From Oscillospiraceae bacterium (GTDB lineage Bacteria; Bacillota; Clostridia; Oscillospirales; Ruminococcaceae), in the NCBI GenBank assembly GCA_016296165.1, contig JAEDJV010000032.1:1-20530 (forward strand): a stretch of DNA of 20,530 bases. The letters are read 5' to 3'. The translations under genes and the position numbers were made by a program. Below the pieces are notes generated by a model. That model searched no databases. It saw nothing but the letters and a program-made list of their open reading frames with translations, and was not told where the DNA came from. Positions 1 to 8,484 of this stretch are shown one piece after another (the first letter of the stretch is position 1; each line of letters opens with the position of its first letter).

Positions 1-347
1 TCTGTTACTGTTGTAACTGCGGAAGGTGTGAATGGTTTACCTACAATTGAGCTTTCACCACTTTTGTAGGATATATACTGTTTGAGCAGTACAAGATCCG
101 CCAGTTCAGGAACACCGTTTCCGTCAAGGTTCATAACATCCAGAACATCACTATCGAAAGTGACATCTCCGAGAAGATACTGAGCGTATAATGTCAGATC
201 AGAAAGATCAACAAAACCACTATTGTCAATGTCACCGTAGATTCTTTCGGTATCGCCTGAAATCTGAAATGCAGCACACAGATTGAAACACATTACTGAT
301 GAAACTGCAAGCGAAACCATTTTTTTTGCTTTTTTGTTTTTTATCAT
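1..347 (-). CDS. Secreted protein with N-terminal dockerin domain (partial, C-terminus outside window)
   Basis: The reading frame starts at ATG 347-345, seven to ten bases after a GGAGG ribosome site (complement of 357-361), and stays open to base 1, giving 115 residues. Residues 1-26 form a signal peptide: a lysine-rich start (MIKNKKAKK) then a hydrophobic run ending CFNLCAAF. Residues 38-60 and 72-92 are the two calcium-binding repeats of a type I dockerin: GDIDNSGFVDLSDLTLYAQYLLG-like, then MNLDGNGVPELADLVLLKQYI (spread over the repeat). Dockerins anchor secreted enzymes to cohesins of a scaffoldin or the cell surface. After residue 95 a Ser/Thr/Pro-containing linker begins (PFTPSAVTTVT). 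The catalytic or binding module lies beyond the window, so its function cannot be told. Dockerins are more often C-terminal; here it directly follows the signal peptide. Confidence 0.85.
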   Translation of the reverse strand, partial: MIKNKKAKKMVSLAVSSVMCFNLCAAFQISGDTERIYGDIDNSGFVDLSDLTLYAQYLLGDVTFDSDVLDVMNLDGNGVPELADLVLLKQYISYKSGESSIVGKPFTPSAVTTVT

Positions 348-411
348 GACAAACAACCTCCAAAAATAAATTATGAAAACAATTACATTTTTATGTAGCA
401 CAAACAGACTG

Positions 412-2379
412 CTATCTGTCTGCGTTATTTTTAGTTTTCTTGAAAGCCTGCTTGTATTCATACATGCTTTCATCGGCTTCTTTTATCATTTTATTAACTT
501 CATTAAAATTTGAAACTCTGCGATAGCATGAGCCAAAACTTGCTGTAACAAGATAAGGTTTATCTGAATAATTGTTATACCTTCCAAGCGATGATTCTAT
601 CTCTTCTGTTTTTCTGCATATCTCACTATAAGCATCTGCAGACTGACCAGTCATCAGAAATTCATCACCGCCCATTCGTATGCAGACACTGTTGTCTGTG
701 CATACTGAATTTATAATACCGGCAAGAACTTTTATGGCACTGTCACCTTCATCGTGTCCATAAACGTCATTGATATATTTCAGTGAGTTCATATCAATAT
801 ACATAACATAAAACTCTGTTTCAAGCTCCTGTGATTTGTCAAACTGATTTTTAAGATGTTCCTGAAGACTGTTTCTGTTGTACAGACCTGTCATTGCGTC
901 ACGCGTTGACCTTGCAACAAGCTGCTCTCTTACACGCATCATCTCAAGTGCATTATTAACATAACGGCTCCATATCTGATAGATGAAATTAAGCACAGCA
1001 TCATCATGATTAAATCTTATTACTGAATAACCGATTCGTCTGCCGTTAAAATGTACCGGTGTAAAATAAAATACAGCCGGTTCTTCTCTTTTTGGACTGA
1101 AAATCTTCGGGAGCATAAGAGAAGAATCAAAATATGTATTTATATACGGATCGGGATTACTGAATCCGTTTTCCCATTCAGAAAAACGCTCCGGAATGCA
1201 CCTGTAAACGGATATTTTTACTTCATCTGTATATCCGCATTTGCTGCCATACAAATCCCTGCCCTCATTTATCAGAGTTTCCCAGTCTCTGCATGTACAC
1301 AGAAAATATTCCTGGGATCTGTCCACAAGATATGCGTGTTTCATTATCTTATCATAGCACTGTTCCAGGCTGTCTGTCTCGGTAAGATTTTCAGCCATAT
1401 AACTCTGAAGGAATTTTCGCATATCTATCTCGTCACTTGTGTACGGTGCAAAATATCCGTAATCATCTTTTTCTCTCTTGCCCGAATTGGTCAGGCTGCA
1501 TCCACAGGACATTCCAAAGACGGTCTTACCGATAAAATTTTCATCATGTTCGATTTTTCTGCCTTCAATCTTTTCAGCAAGTCTTATTACTGAAATCTCA
1601 CCTGACTTGTCTGTTGCCGGGATAACCGTAGTCAGTGTTATATCACTTGCTCTTGATTCCAGTACACCGTCAAATCCGGTAACTATAAAATCTTCAGGTA
1701 TTTTGTAGCCTCGTTTTAAGGCCTCATTAATAAAGCCAAGTCCTATGTAGTCACTCGCAGCAATAATTGCATCAGGCTTTTCCAGTTCGCCTGCTGCTAT
1801 ATGCGATGCAACTCGTTCGCCCAGCGTGTACCAGAATTCACCATACATAATATTTTTTTCTTCTACTTCTATATTATGTTTTTCGAGTGCCCTTTTAAAT
1901 CCGATAACCCTCTTCTGCGATGAATTCATAAATTTTTCACCAGCAAGAAGATAGAGCTTTCTGCATCCGTGTTCTTCAATTACATGAGATGTGATATTTT
2001 CAAATGATTTTTCATCATCTGTTATTACTATCTCATAATCATCCATAGGTTCATCTATAGTAATTACCGGGCAGTGACACTTTTCCCTGAGAAGATCTCT
2101 TACCTGGTCAAAGATAATATTGTCTGAACTGTATTTGAAAGTGAGTGAAAGTACTATTACTCCATCTAAAAGATCAAAATTAATTATATTGTATATATTG
2201 GCTTCGCCTGTAAGATACTGACGATTTTCATGTGTTGCCTTTACAAAAGTAGTAAACACAAGAACATCATAACCGTATTCTTTTGCCTTTCGGAATATTC
2301 CGTTAAGTACTGTTTCCTGATATATATTCTCAGGATCAGTAGAGATTACTCCGATAGTTTTGCGGCGTTTTTCTATCAT
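412..2379 (-). CDS. LacI-type substrate-binding domain fused to GGDEF diguanylate cyclase
   Basis: The N-terminal half (about residues 7-285) resembles a LacI/PurR-type periplasmic-binding fold (KTIGVISTDPENIYQETVLNGI, PDAIIAASDYIGLGFINEAL, VTGFDGVLESR) but has no helix-turn-helix before it and no signal peptide. A middle region with a CGC motif and a GAF-like stretch of about 150 residues follows. The C-terminus is a GGDEF domain (TRDAMTGLYNRNSL, then intact MGGDEF at about 570-574), expected to make cyclic di-GMP from GTP. The RxxD inhibitory site that would sit five residues before GGDEF is absent (TDNS). The likely ligand is a cytoplasmic small molecule, possibly a sugar. Start: ATG 2379 has a GGATGG-like site six bases upstream; ATG 2397 and TTG 2442 lack one, and TTG 2442 would overlap the upstream gene by 38 bases. 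The gene follows the flavodiiron gene closely and is probably co-transcribed. Confidence 0.85.
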   Translation of the reverse strand: MIEKRRKTIGVISTDPENIYQETVLNGIFRKAKEYGYDVLVFTTFVKATHENRQYLTGEANIYNIINFDLLDGVIVLSLTFKYSSDNIIFDQVRDLLREKCHCPVITIDEPMDDYEIVITDDEKSFENITSHVIEEHGCRKLYLLAGEKFMNSSQKRVIGFKRALEKHNIEVEEKNIMYGEFWYTLGERVASHIAAGELEKPDAIIAASDYIGLGFINEALKRGYKIPEDFIVTGFDGVLESRASDITLTTVIPATDKSGEISVIRLAEKIEGRKIEHDENFIGKTVFGMSCGCSLTNSGKREKDDYGYFAPYTSDEIDMRKFLQSYMAENLTETDSLEQCYDKIMKHAYLVDRSQEYFLCTCRDWETLINEGRDLYGSKCGYTDEVKISVYRCIPERFSEWENGFSNPDPYINTYFDSSLMLPKIFSPKREEPAVFYFTPVHFNGRRIGYSVIRFNHDDAVLNFIYQIWSRYVNNALEMMRVREQLVARSTRDAMTGLYNRNSLQEHLKNQFDKSQELETEFYVMYIDMNSLKYINDVYGHDEGDSAIKVLAGIINSVCTDNSVCIRMGGDEFLMTGQSADAYSEICRKTEEIESSLGRYNNYSDKPYLVTASFGSCYRRVSNFNEVNKMIKEADESMYEYKQAFKKTKNNADR

Positions 2380-2404
2380 TTTTTTCCATCCAATCATCGT
2401 GTGT

Positions 2405-3562
2405 TTATTTTGAAGCACATAGCTCTTCAGCCAGTTTTTCAAGCTGCACCGTACTCTCCAGTGACAGTGAAGACAAGATCTTTACCGTTGTATCACAGAA
2501 ACTAATGTTTTCACATATCTCAAGCATAGATCTCATATTTCCGGCGGCAGCAGGAATCCATGACCCGTTTTCAATCAGACCAACCACTCTGTTTTTATAA
2601 TTATGGTCTGTAAGTCTGTTTATAAAATCCTTCATAGCAGGAAAAACACCTGCATCAACAGTAGTTGCCGCAAATACCGTTTTACTGAACCGGAAAGCAT
2701 CAGATACACATGCGGAAATATCCTTTGAAGCAACGTCATCAACAACTACTGTACAGCCTTTATTCTCAAGCATATCAGCAAGCATCATAACTGCTTTTTT
2801 TGTATTTCCGTAAACAGAATTATATGCAATGAGAACTCCATCCGTTTCTGCTCTGTATGAGGACCATATATCATAGAGTTCAATTGCATTTACTATTGTA
2901 TCTGTAAGTACAGGTCCGTGTAACGGACAGATAGTATTTATCTCAAAATCTGAAACTTTTTTTAACAGTGTCTGAACCTGATCCCCGTACTTTCCCACTA
3001 TGCCAATGTAGTAGCGACGTGCCTCGTCTTTCCAGTTTTCAGTTGATTCATCTGTACCGAACTTTCCGAAAGCATCAGCAGAAAAGAGGATTTCGGATGT
3101 CATATCATATGTAACTATTACTTCAGGCCAGTGGACCATATTTGCAGTTATAAACCGAAGAACGTGACTTCCCAGCAGAAGTGTACTTCCCTCAGTTACA
3201 GGGAGCGTACTGTACTGTAATTCGGAACCGTAGAAGTTTTTTATCATTGCAAAAGATATAGATGATGATACTACGACAGTATCCGGATATTCTTTCAAAA
3301 ATAATCTCAAACTTGCAGAATGATCCGGTTCCATATGCTGAACTATCAGATAATCCGGTTTTCTGCCATCAAGAACCCTCCGGATATTATCAAGCCATTC
3401 ATATGAAAAATGTATGTCCACAGTATCAACAACAGCAATTTTGTCATCCAGAATAACATATGAATTATACATCATGCCATCCGGAACGCTATACTGCCCC
3501 TCAAACTGCCTTATGCCATAATCCTTAACACCTGTATATACTACATCCCTTGTTACAATCAT
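2405..3562 (-). CDS. fprA: FprA-family flavodiiron protein (A-type flavoprotein, O2/NO reductase)
   Basis: This 385-residue cytoplasmic protein has the two-domain build of A-type flavoproteins, which reduce oxygen to water and/or nitric oxide to N2O in anaerobes. Residues 1-235 are a metallo-beta-lactamase-like diiron domain. All usual iron ligands are visible: H76, E78 and D80 in HMEPDH, H144 (MVHWPEV), D163 (SADAFG) and H215 (CPLHGP). Residues 243-385 are a flavodoxin-like FMN domain with the phosphate loop at IAYNSVYGNTKKA. The length matches the core family; there is no C-terminal rubredoxin or flavin-reductase fusion, so electrons must come from a separate rubredoxin or reductase not in this window. 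ATG 3562 is preceded by GGAGGGG. The gene heads an operon with the GGDEF gene and is divergent from carB. Substrate preference (O2 or NO) cannot be told from sequence. Confidence 0.93.
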   Translation of the reverse strand: MIVTRDVVYTGVKDYGIRQFEGQYSVPDGMMYNSYVILDDKIAVVDTVDIHFSYEWLDNIRRVLDGRKPDYLIVQHMEPDHSASLRLFLKEYPDTVVVSSSISFAMIKNFYGSELQYSTLPVTEGSTLLLGSHVLRFITANMVHWPEVIVTYDMTSEILFSADAFGKFGTDESTENWKDEARRYYIGIVGKYGDQVQTLLKKVSDFEINTICPLHGPVLTDTIVNAIELYDIWSSYRAETDGVLIAYNSVYGNTKKAVMMLADMLENKGCTVVVDDVASKDISACVSDAFRFSKTVFAATTVDAGVFPAMKDFINRLTDHNYKNRVVGLIENGSWIPAAAGNMRSMLEICENISFCDTTVKILSSLSLESTVQLEKLAEELCASK

Positions 3563-3599
3563 ATAAAATCCCCTCCGTCATCCGCAAAAATATATATAA

Positions 3600-3628
3600 A
3601 TTATAACATATTATTTTGAGAAACACAA
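3600..3628 (-). promoter_or_regulatory. Predicted sigma-A promoter of the flavodiiron/GGDEF operon
   Basis: On the minus strand a perfect TATAAT (complement of 3600-3605) lies 17 bases after TTGTGT (complement of 3623-3628), about 38 bases before the ATG of the flavodiiron gene. The -10 is strong and the -35 partial. No clear operator is seen. Confidence 0.55.
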
Positions 3629-3718
3629 TGTATTTGAACATATTTTTTATATACTTTTATCGTTCAATCCATTATTCCAACTTTTTTTGAAAAACCTATT
3701 TTCTTTTTTTACGATTTA

Positions 3719-3727
3719 TGATATAAT
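3719..3727 (+). promoter_or_regulatory. Extended -10 promoter of carB
   Basis: TGATATAAT (TG at 3719-3720, TATAAT at 3722-3727) is a textbook extended -10 element. The -35 region is a T-rich tract without a good hexamer, which extended -10 promoters tolerate. Transcription would start near 3734, leaving a leader of about 45 bases: too short for a PyrR-type attenuator. Confidence 0.6.
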
Positions 3728-3778
3728 TAATTTTAAAAAGTCATAAAAATAATAATACCAGGAGAAGTGAAGATTTAT

Positions 3779-6700
3779 ATGGAAAAAAAGAAAAAAGTTC
3801 TTATAATCGGTTCAGGTCCTATCATCATCGGACAGGCATGCGAATTTGACTATTCAGGCACACAGGCATGTAAGGCTTTAAGAAAACTTGGTTATGAGAT
3901 TGTACTCGTAAACTCAAATCCGGCTACTATCATGACTGACCCGGGAATCGCTGATGTAACTTACCTTGAACCACTCAACGCTTCAAGACTCGAAGAGATA
4001 ATCGCAAAAGAACGCCCGGACTGTCTCCTTCCTAACCTTGGCGGACAATCCGGTCTTAATCTCTGTTCAGAACTTGACAAACTCGGTATTCTTAAAAAAT
4101 ACAACGTGGAAGTTATCGGTGTACAGGTTGACGCCATCGAAAGAGGCGAAGACCGTATCGAATTCAAAAAGACAATGGACAGTCTCGGAATCCAGATGGC
4201 AAGATCAGAAGTTGCCTATACTGTTGACGAAGCCCTTGCTATCGCCGATAAACTCGGTTATCCTGTATGTTTAAGACCTGCTTATACAATGGGCGGCACA
4301 GGCGGCGGTCTTGTGTACAATACAGAAGAACTCAAAACTACATGCGCAAGAGGTTTACAGGCTTCACTCGTAGGACAGGTACTCGTTGAAGAATCTATTC
4401 TCGGCTGGGAGGAACTTGAACTTGAAGTTGTAAGAGACAAAAAAGGTAACATGATTACTGTTTGCTTTATAGAAAACATCGATCCAATTGGTGTTCACAC
4501 AGGTGACAGTTTCTGTTCAGCTCCTATGCTCACTATTCCTGAGGATGTTCAGAAGGAACTCCAGCGTCAAGCTTACAAGATAGTTGACGCTATTCAGGTT
4601 ATCGGCGGTACAAACGTTCAGTTCGCAAGAAATCCTAAGGACGGCAGAATTGTTGTCATCGAAATTAATCCAAGAACATCCCGTTCATCAGCTCTTGCTT
4701 CAAAGGCTACAGGTTTCCCTATCGCTCTTGTTTCAGCTATGCTCGCTACAGGTCTTACTCTTGAAGATATCCCATGCGGCAAATACGGCTCACTTGACAA
4801 ATACTATCCGGACGGCGAATATATAGTTATCAAGTTTGCCCGCTGGGCATTTGAAAAGTTCAAGAATTCTGAAGACAAGCTCGGAACACAGATGAGAGCT
4901 GTCGGCGAAGTAATGAGCATTGGTAAGACATATAAAGAAGCATTCCAGAAGGCCATCAGAAGTCTTGAAAAAGGACGTTACGGTCTTGGATTTGCAAAGG
5001 ACTTTAACAGCAAATCAAAAGAAGAACTCCTCGATATGCTTCACATTGCCACATCAGAACGTCAGTTCATTATGTACGAAGCACTCCGTAAAGGTGCAAC
5101 TGTTGATGAACTCTTTGAACTTACAAAAATCAAAAAATACTTCATTGAACAGATGAAGGAACTCGTTGAAGAAGAAAATGCACTCATTGCCTCAAAGGGC
5201 TGCGTTCCTGAAAAGGATATCCTCCTGCAGGCTAAGAAAGATGGTTTCTCAGACAAGTATCTCTCACAGATACTCGAAGTATCAGAAACTGAAGTTCGTG
5301 AAAAGAGAATCAGCTGCGGAATAACAGAAGCATGGGAAGGCGTACACGTAAGCGGTACGAAGGATGCGGCTTACTACTACTCATCATACAACATTGAAGA
5401 TAAGAGCACAGTTTCAACTGACAAACCAAAGATTATGATTCTCGGTTCAGGTCCAAACAGAATCGGTCAGGGTATCGAATTTGACTACTGCTGTGTTCAC
5501 GCTGCAAATGCTCTTAAGGAACTCGGTTTTGAAACTATCATGGTAAACTGCAACCCTGAAACAGTTTCAACTGACTATGATACATCTGACAAACTCTATT
5601 TTGAACCACTTACACTTGAAGATGTTCTCTCTATACATGAAAAGGAAAAACCGGTTGGCGTTATAGCTCAGTTCGGAGGTCAGACACCTCTTAATCTTGC
5701 TGCAGATCTTAAGAAAGCCGGTGTAAATATACTTGGCACAACACCTGAAACTATAGACTTTGCTGAAGACAGAGATCTCTTCAGAGAGATGATGGACAAG
5801 CTCGGCATTCCGATGTCCGAATCCGGTATGGCTGTTACAGTGGATGACGCTCTCAAAATTGCCGAAAGAATAGGATATCCGGTTATGGTTCGTCCTTCAT
5901 ACGTTCTCGGCGGACGCGGTATGGAAGTTGTTCACGATCCTGAATCACTCAAAATCTACATGGCAGCTGCTGTTGGTGTAACACCTGACAGACCTATCCT
6001 TATCGACAGATTCCTCAACAACGCCCTCGAATGCGAAGCTGATGCAATAAGTGACGGTGAAAATGTATTTGTTCCTGCAGTTATGGAACACATTGAGCTT
6101 GCCGGCATTCACTCAGGTGACTCAGCCTGTATCCTTCCTTCACTCAACATTTCTCCTGAAAACGTTGCTACAATCAAGGAATATACAAGAAAGATTGCTA
6201 AGGAAATGGATGTTAAAGGTCTTATGAACATGCAGTACGCTATCGAAAACGGCAAGGTTTATGTTCTTGAAGCCAATCCACGTGCCTCAAGAACCGTACC
6301 ACTCGTTTCAAAGGTATGCAACATCCAGATGGTTAAGCTTGCTACACAGATTATTACTGCTCCTCTTACAGGAAATGATTCACCGGTTCCTTCACTTAAG
6401 GATAAGAAGTTTAAACATTACGGTGTTAAGGAAGCTGTATTCCCGTTCAATATGTTCCCTGAAGTTGACCCTCTCTTAGGACCTGAAATGCGTTCAACAG
6501 GTGAAGTTCTAGGAATGTCAGAAAACTTTGGTGAGGCTTACTATAAGGCTCAGGAAGCAACACAGACAAAGATTGCTCTCTCAGGAACAGTTCTTATCAG
6601 CGTAAATGATGGTGACAAACCTGAAACTGTTCAGATTGCCAAGGAATTTGAAGCACTTGGATTCCGCATCCTCTCAACAGGGGGAACTCACAGTCTCCTT

Positions 6701-6988
6701 ACTGAAAACGGAATCAAAACTGAAAAGATTTTCAAACTCCAGCAGGGCAGACCTAATATTCTCGATGCCATTACAAACGGAGAAATAGATATAGTAATCA
6801 ACACACCTGACAACAAGAAAGGACTTGAAGACGACAGCTATATCAGAAAGAGTGCAATACGCAAACGTGTATTCTATGTTACTACAATTGCTGCTGCAAA
6901 GGCTACCGTTGAGGGTATCAAAGCTGTAAGAAACAAGAAAGACAGCACAGTTAAGTCACTTCAGGAATTCCACAGCGAAATCAAATAA
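3779..6988 (+). CDS. carB: Carbamoyl-phosphate synthase large subunit
   Basis: CarB makes carbamoyl phosphate from ammonia (delivered by CarA from glutamine), bicarbonate and two ATP, for pyrimidine and arginine synthesis. The 1069-residue protein is full length. It has the duplicated ATP-grasp build: the first half opens with VLIIGSGPIIIGQACEFDYS and holds RPAYTMGGTGGG; the second opens with IMILGSGPNRIGQGIEFDY and holds RPSYVLGGRGM. The last 120 or so residues form the MGS-like allosteric domain (VLISVNDGDK, STGGTHSLL, INTPDN). GTG 3767 is in frame but only two bases from the GGAG at 3761-3764, so ATG 3779 is preferred, although its spacing (about 14 bases) is long. carA is not next to it or anywhere in the window, unlike the usual carAB operon. 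The gene ends at a strong terminator. Confidence 0.97.
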   Translation: MEKKKKVLIIGSGPIIIGQACEFDYSGTQACKALRKLGYEIVLVNSNPATIMTDPGIADVTYLEPLNASRLEEIIAKERPDCLLPNLGGQSGLNLCSELDKLGILKKYNVEVIGVQVDAIERGEDRIEFKKTMDSLGIQMARSEVAYTVDEALAIADKLGYPVCLRPAYTMGGTGGGLVYNTEELKTTCARGLQASLVGQVLVEESILGWEELELEVVRDKKGNMITVCFIENIDPIGVHTGDSFCSAPMLTIPEDVQKELQRQAYKIVDAIQVIGGTNVQFARNPKDGRIVVIEINPRTSRSSALASKATGFPIALVSAMLATGLTLEDIPCGKYGSLDKYYPDGEYIVIKFARWAFEKFKNSEDKLGTQMRAVGEVMSIGKTYKEAFQKAIRSLEKGRYGLGFAKDFNSKSKEELLDMLHIATSERQFIMYEALRKGATVDELFELTKIKKYFIEQMKELVEEENALIASKGCVPEKDILLQAKKDGFSDKYLSQILEVSETEVREKRISCGITEAWEGVHVSGTKDAAYYYSSYNIEDKSTVSTDKPKIMILGSGPNRIGQGIEFDYCCVHAANALKELGFETIMVNCNPETVSTDYDTSDKLYFEPLTLEDVLSIHEKEKPVGVIAQFGGQTPLNLAADLKKAGVNILGTTPETIDFAEDRDLFREMMDKLGIPMSESGMAVTVDDALKIAERIGYPVMVRPSYVLGGRGMEVVHDPESLKIYMAAAVGVTPDRPILIDRFLNNALECEADAISDGENVFVPAVMEHIELAGIHSGDSACILPSLNISPENVATIKEYTRKIAKEMDVKGLMNMQYAIENGKVYVLEANPRASRTVPLVSKVCNIQMVKLATQIITAPLTGNDSPVPSLKDKKFKHYGVKEAVFPFNMFPEVDPLLGPEMRSTGEVLGMSENFGEAYYKAQEATQTKIALSGTVLISVNDGDKPETVQIAKEFEALGFRILSTGGTHSLLTENGIKTEKIFKLQQGRPNILDAITNGEIDIVINTPDNKKGLEDDSYIRKSAIRKRVFYVTTIAAAKATVEGIKAVRNKKDSTVKSLQEFHSEIK

Positions 6989-7006
6989 AAAACTTTTTAA
7001 AATTTT

Positions 7007-7046
7007 TAATTCCGGAATCTCATATGGGATTCCGGAATTATTTTTT
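7007..7046 (+). terminator. Rho-independent terminator after carB
   Basis: A perfect 13-bp stem (arms 7007-7019 and 7028-7040, core ATTCCGGAAT) with an 8-base loop is followed by six T. It lies 18 bases after the carB stop and separates carB from the transporter operon. Confidence 0.9.
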
Positions 7047-7130
7047 ATCATTAATTACAGTAAACACAGTATATCGGAAAAATTTCTGCATAAAATACAG
7101 TTATAAAAAATATATATGCGGAGGAAAAGT

Positions 7131-8468
7131 ATGAAAAAAACAGCTTTATTTATTGCAGCTGCTATTACAGCATTTTTACTGTGCAGCTGCGGAAATAAAT
7201 CCGAAAAAACAGAAAGTACTGAAGCAGATTCTATATATTATCTCAACTTCAAACCTGAAGCTGCTCAGATATATGAAAATATTGCAAAAGCCTATAAAGA
7301 AGAAACAGGTATCACACTCAATGTTGTCACCGCTGCTTCCGGAACCTATGAACAAACACTGAAATCAGAAATAGCCAAAGCAGATGCGCCTGATATTTTC
7401 CAGATAAACGGACCAAAAGGTTATGCAAACTGGAAAAATTACTGTGCAGACCTTTCGGATAGTGAAATATACAAACACTTAAATGACAAAAGTCTCGCCA
7501 TAAGTACAGAAGAAGGTGTATTTGGAATTCCGTATGTTGTTGAAGGATACGGTATCATCTGCAATGAAAAGATCATGAATGATTATTTTGCTCTGGATAC
7601 TAAAAAAACGGATATAAATTCGGTAGGCGAGATAAACAACTTTGAAAAACTTTCAGAAGTTGCAGAAGACATGACTGCTCACAAGGAAAAGCTTGGAATA
7701 AAAGGCGTTTTTGCTTCAACAGGGCTTAAAACGGGAGATGCATGGAGATGGCACACACACCTTGCAAATATCCCGCTTTACTATGAATTTATGGATAACA
7801 ACATTGATCTGACAGGAAGTCAGACAAAAGAAATAAAATTCGAAAACGATAACCAGTTTAAAAATATTTTTGACCTGTATATCAACTATTCAACTGTTGA
7901 GCCAAAAATACTTGGAACAAAACAAACTGCTGACTCTATGGCTGAATTTGCACTCGGACAGTGTGCAATGGTTCAGAACGGAAACTGGGCATGGGAACAG
8001 ATAAAAGATGTTTCCGGAAATACCGTACGCGAAGAAGATATTCGTTTTATTCCTATATATACCGGACATGAAGGCGAAGAAAATCAGGGAATCGCAGTAG
8101 GAACGGAAAATTTTCTTGCAATAAACTCAAAATCATCGCTTCAGAAACAAAAACTGGCTGCTGATTTTATTTACTGGCTATTCAGCAGTGAAAAGGGTAA
8201 ATACTTTGTAACAAACGAACTCGGTTTTATAACTCCTTTTGACACATTTGAAGAAAATCAGAAACCTTCAGATCCGCTTGCCCGCGAAGTAATAAGATGG
8301 ATGGAAAATGACAAAGTAACAAACATTCCATGGAACTTTACTATCTTTCCGGGACAAAACTTCAAGGATGAATTCGGTTCATATCTGCTCCAGTATGCAC
8401 AGGGGAAAATAAAATGGGAAGATGTAAAAACGGGTGTAGTGGAGAAATGGAAATCGGAGCAAACTTAA
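7131..8468 (+). CDS. Sugar ABC transporter substrate-binding lipoprotein (CUT1 type)
   Basis: This 445-residue protein is the extracellular solute-binding part of an importer. Residues 1-20 are a lipoprotein signal peptide (MKKTALFIAAAITAFLLCSC), with C20 as the probable lipidated cysteine. The rest fits family 1 extracellular solute-binding proteins of the MalE/MsmE kind: YLNFKPEAAQIYENIAKAYKEETG near the N-terminus, ADAPDIFQINGP, an AMVQNGNWAWEQI hinge segment, and AADFIYWLFSSEKGKYFV near the C-terminus. ATG 7131 is chosen because GGAGG lies six bases upstream at 7120-7124; the in-frame ATG at 7116 would place that ribosome site inside the gene. It is the first gene of a three-gene operon with both permeases. 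The sugar is not identifiable; family membership suggests an oligosaccharide. Confidence 0.92.
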   Translation: MKKTALFIAAAITAFLLCSCGNKSEKTESTEADSIYYLNFKPEAAQIYENIAKAYKEETGITLNVVTAASGTYEQTLKSEIAKADAPDIFQINGPKGYANWKNYCADLSDSEIYKHLNDKSLAISTEEGVFGIPYVVEGYGIICNEKIMNDYFALDTKKTDINSVGEINNFEKLSEVAEDMTAHKEKLGIKGVFASTGLKTGDAWRWHTHLANIPLYYEFMDNNIDLTGSQTKEIKFENDNQFKNIFDLYINYSTVEPKILGTKQTADSMAEFALGQCAMVQNGNWAWEQIKDVSGNTVREEDIRFIPIYTGHEGEENQGIAVGTENFLAINSKSSLQKQKLAADFIYWLFSSEKGKYFVTNELGFITPFDTFEENQKPSDPLAREVIRWMENDKVTNIPWNFTIFPGQNFKDEFGSYLLQYAQGKIKWEDVKTGVVEKWKSEQT

Positions 8469-8484
8469 TCCGGGAGAAATCGTT

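Noticed and set aside
1051..1593. Plus-strand frame of 180 codons inside the GGDEF gene
   Set aside because: Its composition is atypical, no ribosome site precedes it, and it lies wholly opposite a convincing conserved gene.
2380..2442. Longer starts (TTG 2442, ATG 2397) for the GGDEF protein
   Set aside because: Neither has a ribosome site; TTG 2442 also overlaps the upstream gene by 38 bases. ATG 2397 cannot be fully excluded.
7116..7130. In-frame upstream ATG for the sugar-binding lipoprotein
   Set aside because: It would include the GGAGG at 7120-7124 in the coding region; ATG 7131 has that site at ideal spacing and gives a normal lipoprotein signal peptide.
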